64,000 nucleotides of DNA from Paenibacillus sp. FSL H7-0331 (GTDB taxonomy: Bacteria > Bacillota > Bacilli > Paenibacillales > NBRC-103111). This document shows, in pieces, positions 17,542-26,406 of this stretch (positions are counted from its first letter, which is position 1; each line of letters opens with the position of its first letter). The translations under genes and the position numbers were made by a program. Below the pieces are notes generated by a model that worked only from the letters and a program-made list of their open reading frames with translations, had not been told where the DNA came from and did not search any database. The stretch is taken from contig NZ_MRTH01000001.1 of the NCBI RefSeq assembly GCF_001956045.1, positions 496,001-560,000 of the forward strand, in the 5' to 3' direction.

Positions 17542-17595
17542 TTTACAATTTATTTATATTTTCATAACGTTCTCTTTACAATGGCCTCTTATACT
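17542..17595 (+). promoter_or_regulatory. Pho-box-like promoter of the beta-propeller gene
   Basis: Plus-strand hexamers at an exact 11-base period: TTTACA (17542-17547), TTTATA (17553-17558), ATAACG (17564-17569), TTTACA (17575-17580), then 9 bases and the -10 TATACT (17590-17595). Spacing is the same as in the divergent promoter at 17457-17510. Three of four repeats fit the PhoP consensus fully. Confidence 0.6.
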
Positions 17596-17632
17596 ATGCA
17601 TATTGTCATTATTCCAATGAAGAGGTGTATCC

Positions 17633-19195
17633 ATGAAACGCAGCAGTAAACTATTGACCAGCATGACCGCAGGCGCCTTATTGATTACGAGCCTGACTGC
17701 CGCTACAGCTTATGGCGCGGAAACAAAGGATGTACCTGTAAGAAAAACGTTTGAAAATATGCAAGGCAAGCTGACCTGGAACGAAAAGGATCGCAGTGTG
17801 CAAATCGTGGTCGGCAGCGTACAAGCTGTGCTCAAGCTCGATTCCGATGAAGCAACACTCCAGGGCAAGCTGTTCAAATTAAATAAAAAGCCTTATCTGG
17901 CGGATTCCTTGATGCAAATCTCACCTGAAACCTTCCAGTCTATTCAACAGGTTGCAATTGCAGAACAAAACAAAACCGGCTACGAGGTGGCTAGCACCTT
18001 CAAAATGCCGGGTGGCAAAGCCGAGATCGCGTCATCCACACCGGATGGTAAACGTTTGGTCGTTACCGAGGATGATCTGGGCAGTATCAGCATTTTGAAT
18101 ATTGAAGATGTGACTAAGGTTAGTATCTTGAAGCAAGTCAGCTTCAAAAGCCTTTCTGATAAAGCGACCGTTACAAGTGTGGCCGTAACTCCTGATGGCA
18201 AATATGCATTGGCTGCTATCCGCACAGGTGATGATGTAACGAATGCCAACAAAGGTATAGTTGCCGCAGTCGATTTAAATACGTATAGTATCGTCAAGTC
18301 CTATGAGGTTGGTATCGGACCTGACAGTATAGTAATATCCAAAGACGGCAAATATGCGGTCATTGCGATTGAAGATGAAGAAATTGATGTAGCGAAGGAC
18401 GAAATCGATTATAAAAATGCCAAACGTCCAGGCTCGATCGCAATCATCAGCTTTGCAGGTGGAGACGTTGCAAAAGGCGAGCTTACCGATCTTAAAATAG
18501 ATTTATCCAATGTTAAGGGAGCTATCTACCCTCACGATCCTCAGCCTGAATATGTAGCAATCAGTCCTGACAGCTCTACAGCCGCAATCACTTTGCAGGA
18601 AAACAATGCAATTGCCATCGTGGATCTGAACAAAAAAGCGATTACCAAAATTTTCTCACTTAGTGTTACCAAGCATAAGGCCGATTTAAAAACAGATGAC
18701 AAAGTGTCGATCACTGAAGAGCTGACCGCTCGTCCTGAGCCGGATGGTATCGCCTTTACAGCTGACGGCAAATACCTGTTTACCGCCAATGAAGGCGATC
18801 TGGGCAAAGACGAATTCAAGGATGGTGTTCGTTCGGGCGGACGCAATGTGATGGGCTGGGATTTAGATGGAAATGTGATCTATGACAGCATGGAACTCAT
18901 CGATCAATCTGCCGCTCTAGTAGATCTTTACCCAGAAAGCCGCAGCGGTAATCGTGGCAGCGAGGTTGAGAACCTGACAATCGCCGAAGTGAACGGTAAG
19001 CAAATCATGGCGGTAGCTGCTGAACGTGCAAGCGTGATTCTGTTCTTCGAGGTAACCGACCCCAAGAAACCAAATTACCTGGGCTTGCTTCCTTCAGGCA
19101 CTTCACCCGAGGGTATTCACAAGGTTGGCGGACGCAACCTGTTCGTCAGCGCTGATGAAGTAGCTGGAACGATTACTTTCTACCAAGGTAAATAA
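17633..19195 (+). CDS. Secreted choice-of-anchor-I-type beta-propeller protein
   Basis: A 520-residue exported protein. A Sec signal peptide (residues 1-29, cleavage near AYGAE) is followed by a copper-amine-oxidase-N-like domain (about 33-110, VPVRKTFENMQGKLTWNEKD) often found on Paenibacillus surface proteins, then a repeat-rich propeller with blade motifs such as VTPDGKYALAAI, ISKDGKYAVIAIEDEE and FTADGKYLFTANEGDLG. The last part (SRSGNRGSEVENLTI, then GTSPEGIHKV) matches proteins often annotated as choice-of-anchor I or alkaline phosphatase-like, but there is no phosphatase active site here. GAGGTG precedes the ATG. A Pho-box-like promoter upstream suggests induction by phosphate starvation. 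Confidence 0.8.
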   Translation: MKRSSKLLTSMTAGALLITSLTAATAYGAETKDVPVRKTFENMQGKLTWNEKDRSVQIVVGSVQAVLKLDSDEATLQGKLFKLNKKPYLADSLMQISPETFQSIQQVAIAEQNKTGYEVASTFKMPGGKAEIASSTPDGKRLVVTEDDLGSISILNIEDVTKVSILKQVSFKSLSDKATVTSVAVTPDGKYALAAIRTGDDVTNANKGIVAAVDLNTYSIVKSYEVGIGPDSIVISKDGKYAVIAIEDEEIDVAKDEIDYKNAKRPGSIAIISFAGGDVAKGELTDLKIDLSNVKGAIYPHDPQPEYVAISPDSSTAAITLQENNAIAIVDLNKKAITKIFSLSVTKHKADLKTDDKVSITEELTARPEPDGIAFTADGKYLFTANEGDLGKDEFKDGVRSGGRNVMGWDLDGNVIYDSMELIDQSAALVDLYPESRSGNRGSEVENLTIAEVNGKQIMAVAAERASVILFFEVTDPKKPNYLGLLPSGTSPEGIHKVGGRNLFVSADEVAGTITFYQGK

Positions 19196-19255
19196 TTTCG
19201 TAAGGATATTTGACCGCGCAGCGAGACTTATTCATCGCACTTCCCAATAACAACG

Positions 19256-19301
19256 AATACACCTCCAAACCACAATTCAAGTGGGATTTGAGAGGTGTAT
19301 T
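19256..19301. terminator. Bidirectional terminator hairpin
   Basis: AATACACCTC (19256-19265) pairs with GAGGTGTATT (19292-19301), with further CAAA/TTTG and CCAC/GTGG pairing inside; T-rich bases follow. It lies between the converging propeller gene and tatA. Confidence 0.75.
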
Positions 19302-19335
19302 TATTTATTCCACGCTACTCAATCACGAGCCAGCT

Positions 19336-19539
19336 TTACAACAGTTTGGTCGTTTCGTTCTTGATGGAAGCTTTGTCAGCAGGCTCCTCATCCTCTACGA
19401 TGCTGCGCGTAGAATTCCTGAATTCGCGGAGTGTGTCCCCGAAGGCTCTGCCGAGCTGCGGCAGCTTGGAGGGTCCAAACACGATCAGAGCGATAGCCAG
19501 AATTAACACTAAACCTGAAACACCAATATTGTTGAACAT
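19336..19539 (-). CDS. tatA: Twin-arginine translocase subunit TatA
   Basis: A 67-residue membrane protein with one N-terminal helix (GVSGLVLILAIALIVFG), the hinge FGPSKLPQLGRAFG and an amphipathic helix, the full TatA signature. AAAGGAG precedes the ATG. Together with TatC 87 bases upstream it makes a minimal two-part Tat translocase as in Gram-positive bacteria. It ends the minus-strand unit that also encodes a Tat-dependent dehydrogenase subunit. Confidence 0.95.
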   Translation of the reverse strand: MFNNIGVSGLVLILAIALIVFGPSKLPQLGRAFGDTLREFRNSTRSIVEDEEPADKASIKNETTKLL

Positions 19540-19626
19540 ATGGATTCTCCTTTCTTACCTTGATGATCAGGAGCCAGTCAAATCAAATGAAGACGGCTCC
19601 TATGTATGCCTGTGGTACAGACTTCA

Positions 19627-20355
19627 TTAGCTGTTCGTCGGGGTATGCTGCATGGCCCGCCACTGCCTGCCTGAAACGAATACACTGATTTCAAACAGCA
19701 GGAACAAAGGAACGGTTACCGATAGATGAGAAATCATATCCGGTGGCGAAATGCACGAGCCTACAATGGCCAGGATGATATAGGCATACTTTCGTGTCAT
19801 TTTTAACCGCTCTGGTGTCAGCAGCCCCAATTTGGTTAGAAACATCAGAACCACTGGCATTTCAAAGGCTACCGCCATCGGAAACACAATTTCGTATAAA
19901 AACGAAAAGTAGCGGTCGATTCCATACGTTTCCACAGCGCCAATCGTCAGGTTCATGGTCTTCATGAAATGCAGCATCATCGGGAACACAACCATGTAAC
20001 CAAAGGCAGCCCCAGCTAAAAACAGCACAAACGCCGCAGGAATGTAGGGTAAGGTGCTTCTGGCCTCAGCCTCTGTAAGCCCTGGTCTCACGAACCCCCA
20101 CAACTGATGGAGAATGACAGGCACCGCGAACAGCAGAGCAAACAGCAAAGCACACTTCATATAGATGAGCAGCCCATCCGTAAATGAAAATACGTTCCAT
20201 TCAATCCCGCTCGCTGTTGGCTGCGATTTGATGTAACGTAAAATACTCGGTGACAAGTATAGTCCTACACAGAGTGCGGCAATAAACCATGAACCCACGA
20301 TAATTAACCGCTTCCTGATCTCCGCCAAATGCAGTACCCAGTCCTCCAGTTCCAT
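19627..20355 (-). CDS. tatC: Twin-arginine translocase subunit TatC
   Basis: A 242-residue protein with six membrane segments and the TatC N-terminus LHLAEIRKRLI, plus LLFALLFAVPVILHQLWGFVRPGL and the conserved FAMPVAFEMPVV-like stretch FPMAVAFEMPVVLMF. It recognises twin-arginine signal peptides. It begins 44 bases after the dehydrogenase flavoprotein gene, so the operon is subunit 3, flavoprotein, TatC, TatA. A hairpin (19569-19601) lies in the tatC-tatA gap without a T run. Confidence 0.95.
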   Translation of the reverse strand: MELEDWVLHLAEIRKRLIIVGSWFIAALCVGLYLSPSILRYIKSQPTASGIEWNVFSFTDGLLIYMKCALLFALLFAVPVILHQLWGFVRPGLTEAEARSTLPYIPAAFVLFLAGAAFGYMVVFPMMLHFMKTMNLTIGAVETYGIDRYFSFLYEIVFPMAVAFEMPVVLMFLTKLGLLTPERLKMTRKYAYIILAIVGSCISPPDMISHLSVTVPLFLLFEISVFVSGRQWRAMQHTPTNS

Positions 20356-20399
20356 CCGATCCCCACCCCATTAGAAGCTAGATTGCAGAATCCGTGTAT

Positions 20400-22121
20400 T
20401 CACACCAGAGATCCGCCTTTTTTTATATACTGAGAGACCCCTTCTGCCGCCCGATATGCGAGTGCGCCAACGGTTCCTGTAGGATTATAGCCGCTGTTAT
20501 GCGGAAATGCGCATGCCCCGACAACAAATATATTTTCGTGATCCCACATTTGCAAGTAAGAGTTAACAGCAGAAGTGGATGGGTCAGCTCCCATAATCGC
20601 TCCTCCAGTATTGTGAGTCGATTGATAAGGAACAATGTTGTAAGGCCCCAGCTGATCGGCCGATCCCATCGTCGTCGGTTTCATTTCTTTCATAATTTCG
20701 GCCGCTTTACCTGCGACGAATTTGATCATTTCACGATCCTGATCCTCAAAGTCAAAGGTAACTCGAATCAAGGGCAGTCCGTACGCATCTTTATACGTAG
20801 GGTCCAGATCGAGATAATGATGCTTCCAAGGCATGCTGCTGCCCTGCGGAGATACCGCCAGCACACTATTGGCATATTTGATCGATTGTTTCTTGAATTC
20901 TTTTCCCCACGATGGAGTTCCCTTGGGCACGGAATTGGTTGCTATCGGTCGAAGCCCTGTCTGGGAAATCCGGATTCCTGCTCCATGAATAAAATTGAGA
21001 TTCGTATGATCAAAGTTGTCTCCATTGAAATCAGGAACTTCGATTCCGAGTGATCCGGCCCCTGCATACAAATTGAATTCTCGATCATCAAAGAATCCCG
21101 TAGCTGCTCCCCCGTTTGTTTGATAAGCGTAGTTCTTGCCGATCACCCCTGTACCCGAGACAGGATCATAAGGCTTGCCCAGTTTGGAAGTCAGCAGCAG
21201 ACGAACATTGTTAAACACGTAGCTTGCCATGATCACCACGTCTGCCGGCTGTTCAAATTGCTCCCCGGTAACAGTATTCACATAGACAACTCCAGTTGCC
21301 TTCTTGCCGTCATTCAAAATTTGAATTACATTCGAGTAGGAACGAAGATCCAGATTGCCCGTTTTCTGAGCAACAGGTAGGACTGTCACCACCGGATCCG
21401 CTTTGGCTCCATATTCACAGCCGTATCGTTCACAGTAGCCGCAGTATTGACAGGCAGCCCGAGTGATACCGTCAGGATTCGTGTACTGCTCGGAAAGATT
21501 CGCGGATGGCATCATGTACGGGTGGTAACCGAGCTTCTTTGATGCCTCTTCGAATAATTTGAGCACTGGAGTCCGAATCATCGGCTTGGTTGGAAAAGGA
21601 TTGGTTCTTTTCCCTACAAGCGGATTTTGTTCGGGGTCACCGGATATGCCCGCCATCTTCTCAAATTTATCAAAGTATGGTTCCATTTGATCATAGGTAA
21701 CACCCCAATCCTGGATCGTCATCCCTGCTGGAATTTTGTTTTTTCCATATTTTTCGACGGTTTTACTGTAGATTTCAAAATCATAGGGTAGGAACCGATA
21801 CGTTTGTCCATTCCAGTGAACCCCTGCGCCGCCAAGCCCTTCACTGAGCAGGAAGGAGCCATATTCCCTCATCGGTACGGCTGCAATCTTTTCGGTGTTG
21901 CGAAACGTAATCGTTTCCTTGGATAAATCCTGCATCAGCTCATACCGCTGTGAATAACGCAGCTCATCATGCACCATATAATAATCTTTGGTGCTCCGAG
22001 GCTTCCCGCGCTCCAATCCGACAACCTTTATGCCCTCCTTGGTCAACTCGGCAGCAATGATTCCGCCCAGAAATCCCATGCCCACGATCACTACCGGAAC
22101 CTTTGGCAATACTGTAGCCAT
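20400..22121 (-). CDS. GMC-family FAD dehydrogenase, flavoprotein subunit
   Basis: A 573-residue flavoenzyme like the large subunit of gluconate/2-ketogluconate/sugar dehydrogenases. The FAD-binding motif VVIVGMGFLGG starts at residue 11; a cysteine group Cys224, Cys227, Cys230, Cys235 (ACQYCGYCERYGC) could hold an iron-sulfur cluster as in FAD-glucose dehydrogenases; the GMC C-terminus shows STHNTGGAIMG, with the likely catalytic histidine, and GYNPTGTVGAL. It has no signal peptide, so it is probably carried out with the Tat-tagged subunit encoded 45 bases upstream and passes electrons to the cytochrome c at 23093. The substrate is unknown but likely a sugar or sugar acid. Confidence 0.9.
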   Translation of the reverse strand: MATVLPKVPVVIVGMGFLGGIIAAELTKEGIKVVGLERGKPRSTKDYYMVHDELRYSQRYELMQDLSKETITFRNTEKIAAVPMREYGSFLLSEGLGGAGVHWNGQTYRFLPYDFEIYSKTVEKYGKNKIPAGMTIQDWGVTYDQMEPYFDKFEKMAGISGDPEQNPLVGKRTNPFPTKPMIRTPVLKLFEEASKKLGYHPYMMPSANLSEQYTNPDGITRAACQYCGYCERYGCEYGAKADPVVTVLPVAQKTGNLDLRSYSNVIQILNDGKKATGVVYVNTVTGEQFEQPADVVIMASYVFNNVRLLLTSKLGKPYDPVSGTGVIGKNYAYQTNGGAATGFFDDREFNLYAGAGSLGIEVPDFNGDNFDHTNLNFIHGAGIRISQTGLRPIATNSVPKGTPSWGKEFKKQSIKYANSVLAVSPQGSSMPWKHHYLDLDPTYKDAYGLPLIRVTFDFEDQDREMIKFVAGKAAEIMKEMKPTTMGSADQLGPYNIVPYQSTHNTGGAIMGADPSTSAVNSYLQMWDHENIFVVGACAFPHNSGYNPTGTVGALAYRAAEGVSQYIKKGGSLV

Positions 22122-22166
22122 TTATTTTCCTCGCTTTCTTGTATGGTTGTCTGCTCTGCTATTGAT

Positions 22167-22940
22167 TTAATGGGTAACAAAATGATTACGTAGACTTCTC
22201 GGCTCCATCAAGACAAATTGTTCCTTGTCCATAATTTGGGTGTAGCTCATTTGATTGCCTGGATATTTGCGCATTTTCCAACCAAGCATATTTTTGTTGC
22301 CGCCGTATAGCGGATCCGAATAAGCTCCTTCTATCGTTAAAGTGCGCAGCATGTTGAAAAAGGTTTTGCCCGTGACCCCATTTACAACCATGATTTCGCC
22401 CTTTTCCATCATCGTGAGAATGGCGATCTTCTCCTCCTCGGCCAGATCAACAAAACCTTTTGAATATTTTTTCTGGCTGGCATCCTCCAAGGATTGCAGC
22501 CCCATCGTAAACAGCTCATTACGTCGAATGCTTTGATAATCGCCCTGAGTCACTTCCCCCTTAACAAAAGGGCCCGTCCGATATTCGCGGGCGTTCACGC
22601 CCCAGCGGCTGGACATCTGATGATCTATGTAGAAGGCAACACCCAGTTCTGTAGCTCCCGGACCTAGCTCATCCTTTGGAAAAATACATTCTGCTGCTGC
22701 TTCCGTCAGCTGAAGCTGAGTCTGATCAAAAAACATCGGAGCCTGATTGTAATCAATCGTTGAGGCTTCAGTGCCAGGTGCGGGTGCTGGGGCAGGAGTC
22801 TCTGAAGGTTTGGTAAATCCGCCGGTGAGCGCTTTGGTAAGCACTCCACCCACAACCACCCCACCGATAGCGGCACCGGAATATTTCAAAAAACGACGTC
22901 GTGAATCGTTTGATGGACGTTCTATATCCTTTTCTTCCAT
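22167..22940 (-). CDS. Gluconate 2-dehydrogenase subunit 3-family protein, Tat signal
   Basis: A 257-residue small subunit. The N-terminus contains SRRRFLK (residues 13-19), a perfect twin-arginine motif, then a hydrophobic stretch AAIGGVVVGGVL and a Pro/Ala linker. The rest matches the gluconate dehydrogenase subunit 3 family, which chaperones the flavoprotein across the membrane. The ATG at 22938-22940 has AAGGAG upstream; an ATG 13 codons earlier lacks one. It heads the operon with the flavoprotein and tatC/tatA, so cargo and exporter are made together. Confidence 0.9.
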   Translation of the reverse strand: MEEKDIERPSNDSRRRFLKYSGAAIGGVVVGGVLTKALTGGFTKPSETPAPAPAPGTEASTIDYNQAPMFFDQTQLQLTEAAAECIFPKDELGPGATELGVAFYIDHQMSSRWGVNAREYRTGPFVKGEVTQGDYQSIRRNELFTMGLQSLEDASQKKYSKGFVDLAEEEKIAILTMMEKGEIMVVNGVTGKTFFNMLRTLTIEGAYSDPLYGGNKNMLGWKMRKYPGNQMSYTQIMDKEQFVLMEPRSLRNHFVTH

Positions 22941-23092
22941 GATACCAATCTCCTTTTGATTTGGATTATTGAGCTTCATTTTGTAATAAATGGACGTTGC
23001 GTATATTTTGATCTCCGGACGGACATTTTATGCAAACAAACTGTTTTTCACAAAATAGCTGAAGTAAGAACCAACAATAAGGAGGAATACCC

Positions 23093-23464
23093 ATGAACAA
23101 ATCACTTGTCTGTGTTACCCTGCTGCTTTCCATTTCGCTATCTGCCTGTGGATCCAAGAGCTCTGCACCACCAAGTACTCCAACTCCACCAGCAGCCAAT
23201 CAGGGAGCTGGATCAACTACTGGCGGCGGCACCTCCACCACGGTTGATGCTAGTGCCATTTATAAGCAAAACTGTGTAAGCTGTCACGGTAATGCTCTGG
23301 AGGGGGCCGTTGGACCCAGCTTGCAAAAGGTCGGCGCCAAATACTCCAAGGACCAGCTTGCCACGATATTGAATAACGGAAAAGGGGCTATGCCCAGCTT
23401 TAAAGGCAAGCTTACGGATACTGAAATCGGTGCGATTGCGACCTGGCTGGCCGATAAAAAATAG
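23093..23464 (+). CDS. Lipid-anchored cytochrome c551-type electron carrier
   Basis: A 123-residue lipoprotein: signal peptide with Cys19 in LSISLSAC, a Pro/Gly/Thr-rich spacer (20-52), and a small class I cytochrome c domain with heme motif Cys61-x-x-Cys64-His65 and a likely methionine ligand Met100 in GAMPSF. AAGGAGG precedes the ATG. It is divergent from the dehydrogenase operon and is the natural electron acceptor of that complex on the outer face of the membrane, linking sugar oxidation to the respiratory chain. Confidence 0.93.
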   Translation: MNKSLVCVTLLLSISLSACGSKSSAPPSTPTPPAANQGAGSTTGGGTSTTVDASAIYKQNCVSCHGNALEGAVGPSLQKVGAKYSKDQLATILNNGKGAMPSFKGKLTDTEIGAIATWLADKK

Positions 23465-23491
23465 GCATTCATTTGAATAACGCACACAAAA

Positions 23492-23530
23492 AGCCGTTCC
23501 CTGTTCTTTCCAGGAAACGGCTCTTGCTTT
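23492..23530. terminator. Bidirectional terminator
   Basis: AGCCGTTCCCTG (23492-23503) pairs with CAGGAAACGGCT (23511-23522), with one mismatch. T-rich runs follow on both strands, so it can end the cytochrome gene and the converging ABC operon. Confidence 0.85.
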
Positions 23531-23559
23531 TGGACTACTTATGCTACTGTTGAGCAAAT

Positions 23560-24627
23560 TTATACAGCCTGCTGTTTCAAGGCAACCTGTACCCGCTCGC
23601 CTACCTCGAAGGGCTCTGTAAATCCTGTGTGCACATCCCAGGTATGCCCGTTCACGTTAACCGCATAATGAATTTCTTTGCCTTGATATTGCACATTGAC
23701 GATTTGTCCGGGCAATCCATGTCGATCTGATCGCTCCCTGCCATCTCTATGCATCAAAAACTGATCAGGTCTGACCGGATACAAGCCGCTGGCTTTGATC
23801 TCACCTGAAACTTCATTTCCTACCCATGCTGGTGCAGCCAGATTCTCGCTTCTCGGATGAAAAACGGCCCCGTCCCAGCTGCCTTCAACCAGATTGGCTT
23901 TGCTTACGAACCGGGCCACAAAGCTGCTTTGCGGCCGCAGGTATACGTCCTGAGGAGTTCCGATCTGCTCAATCCGCCCCTCATTCATGACTACAATCCG
24001 ATCTGCCATCGCCAAGGCTTCCCCCTGATCATGCGTCACATAAACAATCGAGGCTTGACTCCGGCGATGAAGGCTTTGAATTTCCCGGCGCATCTCCAGA
24101 CGCAGCATAGCGTCCAGGCTCGATAACGGCTCATCCATCAGCAGCAAGCTCGGTTTGGCTGCAACAGCGCGGGCAAAGGCAACCCGCTGCTTTTGTCCGC
24201 CGGACAGCTCATGCGGCATCCGATCTGCCAGCTGTGTCAGACCGACCATTTCCAATACCTCGGATATGCGTGATAGCTCATTCGCACGTGGTAAAGCAGC
24301 TTTGTTACTTTGATGACGCAATGGAAAACGGACATGCTCCTTGACACTCAGGTGCGGCCACAGCGCAAAGGATTGAAAAACCATGCCGATATTCCGATGC
24401 TCAGGCGGAACATTATGCCCGTTGCCATCCACTGTTCTCCCTGCAATCCGTATCTCCCCGGCGGTTGTATGATCGAAGCCTGCCATAAGCCGCAGCAATG
24501 TCGTTTTGCCACAGCCTGACGGCCCCAGAATAGCGACAAATTCTCCCGATTGAATCTGCAGATCAATCCCCTTTAATACCTCCTGCGATCCGAAATGCTT
24601 CGTTACACGAATGATTTCCGTATTCAC
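23560..24627 (-). CDS. ABC transporter ATPase, FbpC/PotA-like
   Basis: A 355-residue ATPase with Walker A GPSGCGKT (35-42), signature LSGGQKQ, Walker B LLLMDEP and the switch His in VYVTHDQGEA; the C-terminal 110 residues form a TOBE-type domain. The start is a GTG (24625-24627) that overlaps the permease stop as GTGA and has GGGAGG 6 bases upstream; the longer frame would start in the permease gene. It powers the importer encoded by 24624-27465. Confidence 0.92.
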   Translation of the reverse strand: MNTEIIRVTKHFGSQEVLKGIDLQIQSGEFVAILGPSGCGKTTLLRLMAGFDHTTAGEIRIAGRTVDGNGHNVPPEHRNIGMVFQSFALWPHLSVKEHVRFPLRHQSNKAALPRANELSRISEVLEMVGLTQLADRMPHELSGGQKQRVAFARAVAAKPSLLLMDEPLSSLDAMLRLEMRREIQSLHRRSQASIVYVTHDQGEALAMADRIVVMNEGRIEQIGTPQDVYLRPQSSFVARFVSKANLVEGSWDGAVFHPRSENLAAPAWVGNEVSGEIKASGLYPVRPDQFLMHRDGRERSDRHGLPGQIVNVQYQGKEIHYAVNVNGHTWDVHTGFTEPFEVGERVQVALKQQAV

Positions 24628-26378
24628 AATGCGCCTCCCTTTCTTTGGGCTGTCCACTTTACAGCCTGCAGCAGAATCAACAATATCATAATCAGGGCCA
24701 CAATGACGCACGACAATGCGGTGGAATAATTCGTGCTGCCTGCCTGTTCAAAATTAAAAATAACGACACCAATCGTTTCCGATCCTGACGACCATAGCAA
24801 AGAGGATACCGTCAGCTCCGTCAAAGCGGACAAGAACACCAGCATTGACCCGGCTAATATCCCCGGAAGCGTCAGAGGAATTAGAATTTTACGCCAAACG
24901 CTGCTCCACCCTGCTCCTGATATCCGGGCAGCTTCCTCCGCTGAAGCATCGATCTGTTGAAATGCCGTCATACTGCTGCGCACCTGCAGCGTCATGAAAC
25001 GGATCATATAAGCTATGAACAGAATTGCCATACTGCCGTAGATTCCTGGATTCCAGCCTGGGATAGGCTCCATCCAGGTAAGGATCATCGCTAAACCGAA
25101 CACAATGCCCGGAAGCGCATATGGCAGACTGATCACCAGGTCCATACCTTTCACCAGCAGTGTAGGACGTTTTAACCGATAGTAAGCAAAGGCTGTTCCC
25201 AATATCATACACACGATTAAGGTGACCAACGATAATGTAAAGCTGTTGCCTATCGCATGGTGCGCCTTGGAGTTCTCCCACAAGACGAAGCGGTAATGAT
25301 CCATTGTCGTATTATCCCAGCCAAACGGAAGTCCATAAGCTTTCTTTAAGGAATACATCAGCATCGAGACCAACGGCAAAAAGGTAATCACAGCCAGAAA
25401 CAACCATACGAGCCCCGTCCACATCCATTTCCTTTTGCCTAATTGAAACCGCGGCAGCATGTCCTCATATGCTGTTTCCGATGTCTTGTAGGAGCGCTGA
25501 ACAAGCCATTGTATCGAAGTCCCGACTAAGGCGACGACTCCCAAAAGGACAGCTAATGCAGAGCTTCTTGCAAACGCACTGGGACCAAATCCGACTACCT
25601 GCTCATAAATCAACGTACTTAATACCGTAATATTAGCCGGAATTCCCAAGAAAGCAGGAATACCAAAGTTGTCAAGGCTGGCCAGAAAAGCGAGCAAACC
25701 GCCGCTTGCAATACCCGGAATCGCCAGCGGCAGCGTGATGGTGCGAAATGTCGTCCATCTGCCCGCTCCACCTGAGCGACTTGCCCATTCCAGCTCTCGC
25801 GGAATTCGCCTGAGCACACCAACCGTTAGCAAATACACAAGCGGATAATGATGAATACCCATGACGAATATAATCCCCCCGTAGCTGTACATGCTCCACG
25901 GCTTCATATCCTCGGAAAACAGATGCAGAAATTCAGCTATTGGCCCCTGTACACCTGTGAAAGAAGTCCAGGCCAATGTGACAACGTAAGAAGGAATGAT
26001 AAATGAAAGCATGACAATCATATGAAGCCATGCCTTATGTGACAAGTTACTATAGGCTATTAACCATGCCATGCCTACTCCTAAAATTAAAGCAACCAGG
26101 GTCGAACCGCTAATGATGATCAAGGTTGATTCCATCGTTTTCCATGTTCTTGCTTCACTCAACAGATCGATATAAACGCCTAGCCCCGTCCCTGTTTTGT
26201 GTACAAAGCTCAGCGCCATCAGCTTCATGATAGGGAAAACAAACATCAGAATGACAGAAACGAAACCTAATCCAAGAGCGATCCGTTGCAGCCAGACACG
26301 GGAAGCCAATCGGTTCGGAGCCTTATCGGCTCCTGACCCGTTCTTACGAAGCCCTGTCTGCTCAAGATTCGTATTCAT
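24624..26378 (-). CDS. Fused two-domain ABC permease, FbpB-like
   Basis: A 584-residue membrane protein made of two homologous permease halves (about 1-290 and 300-580) with about twelve membrane segments and an EAA loop in each (LEWASRSGGAGRWTTF and EEAARISGAGWSSVW). This fused layout is typical of iron(III), and some phosphonate or polyamine-like, importers. It follows the binding protein and overlaps the ATPase by 4 bases. The ligand is uncertain. Confidence 0.9.
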   Translation of the reverse strand: MNTNLEQTGLRKNGSGADKAPNRLASRVWLQRIALGLGFVSVILMFVFPIMKLMALSFVHKTGTGLGVYIDLLSEARTWKTMESTLIIISGSTLVALILGVGMAWLIAYSNLSHKAWLHMIVMLSFIIPSYVVTLAWTSFTGVQGPIAEFLHLFSEDMKPWSMYSYGGIIFVMGIHHYPLVYLLTVGVLRRIPRELEWASRSGGAGRWTTFRTITLPLAIPGIASGGLLAFLASLDNFGIPAFLGIPANITVLSTLIYEQVVGFGPSAFARSSALAVLLGVVALVGTSIQWLVQRSYKTSETAYEDMLPRFQLGKRKWMWTGLVWLFLAVITFLPLVSMLMYSLKKAYGLPFGWDNTTMDHYRFVLWENSKAHHAIGNSFTLSLVTLIVCMILGTAFAYYRLKRPTLLVKGMDLVISLPYALPGIVFGLAMILTWMEPIPGWNPGIYGSMAILFIAYMIRFMTLQVRSSMTAFQQIDASAEEAARISGAGWSSVWRKILIPLTLPGILAGSMLVFLSALTELTVSSLLWSSGSETIGVVIFNFEQAGSTNYSTALSCVIVALIMILLILLQAVKWTAQRKGGAL

Positions 26379-26406
26379 ATTTGTGTACTCGCGTCCTTCG
26401 TTAGCT

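Noticed and set aside
19569..19601. Hairpin AGGAGCC/GGCTCCT between tatC and tatA
   Set aside because: Stem of 7 with a 19-base loop and no T run on the transcribed strand; not a terminator, and no evidence for another role.
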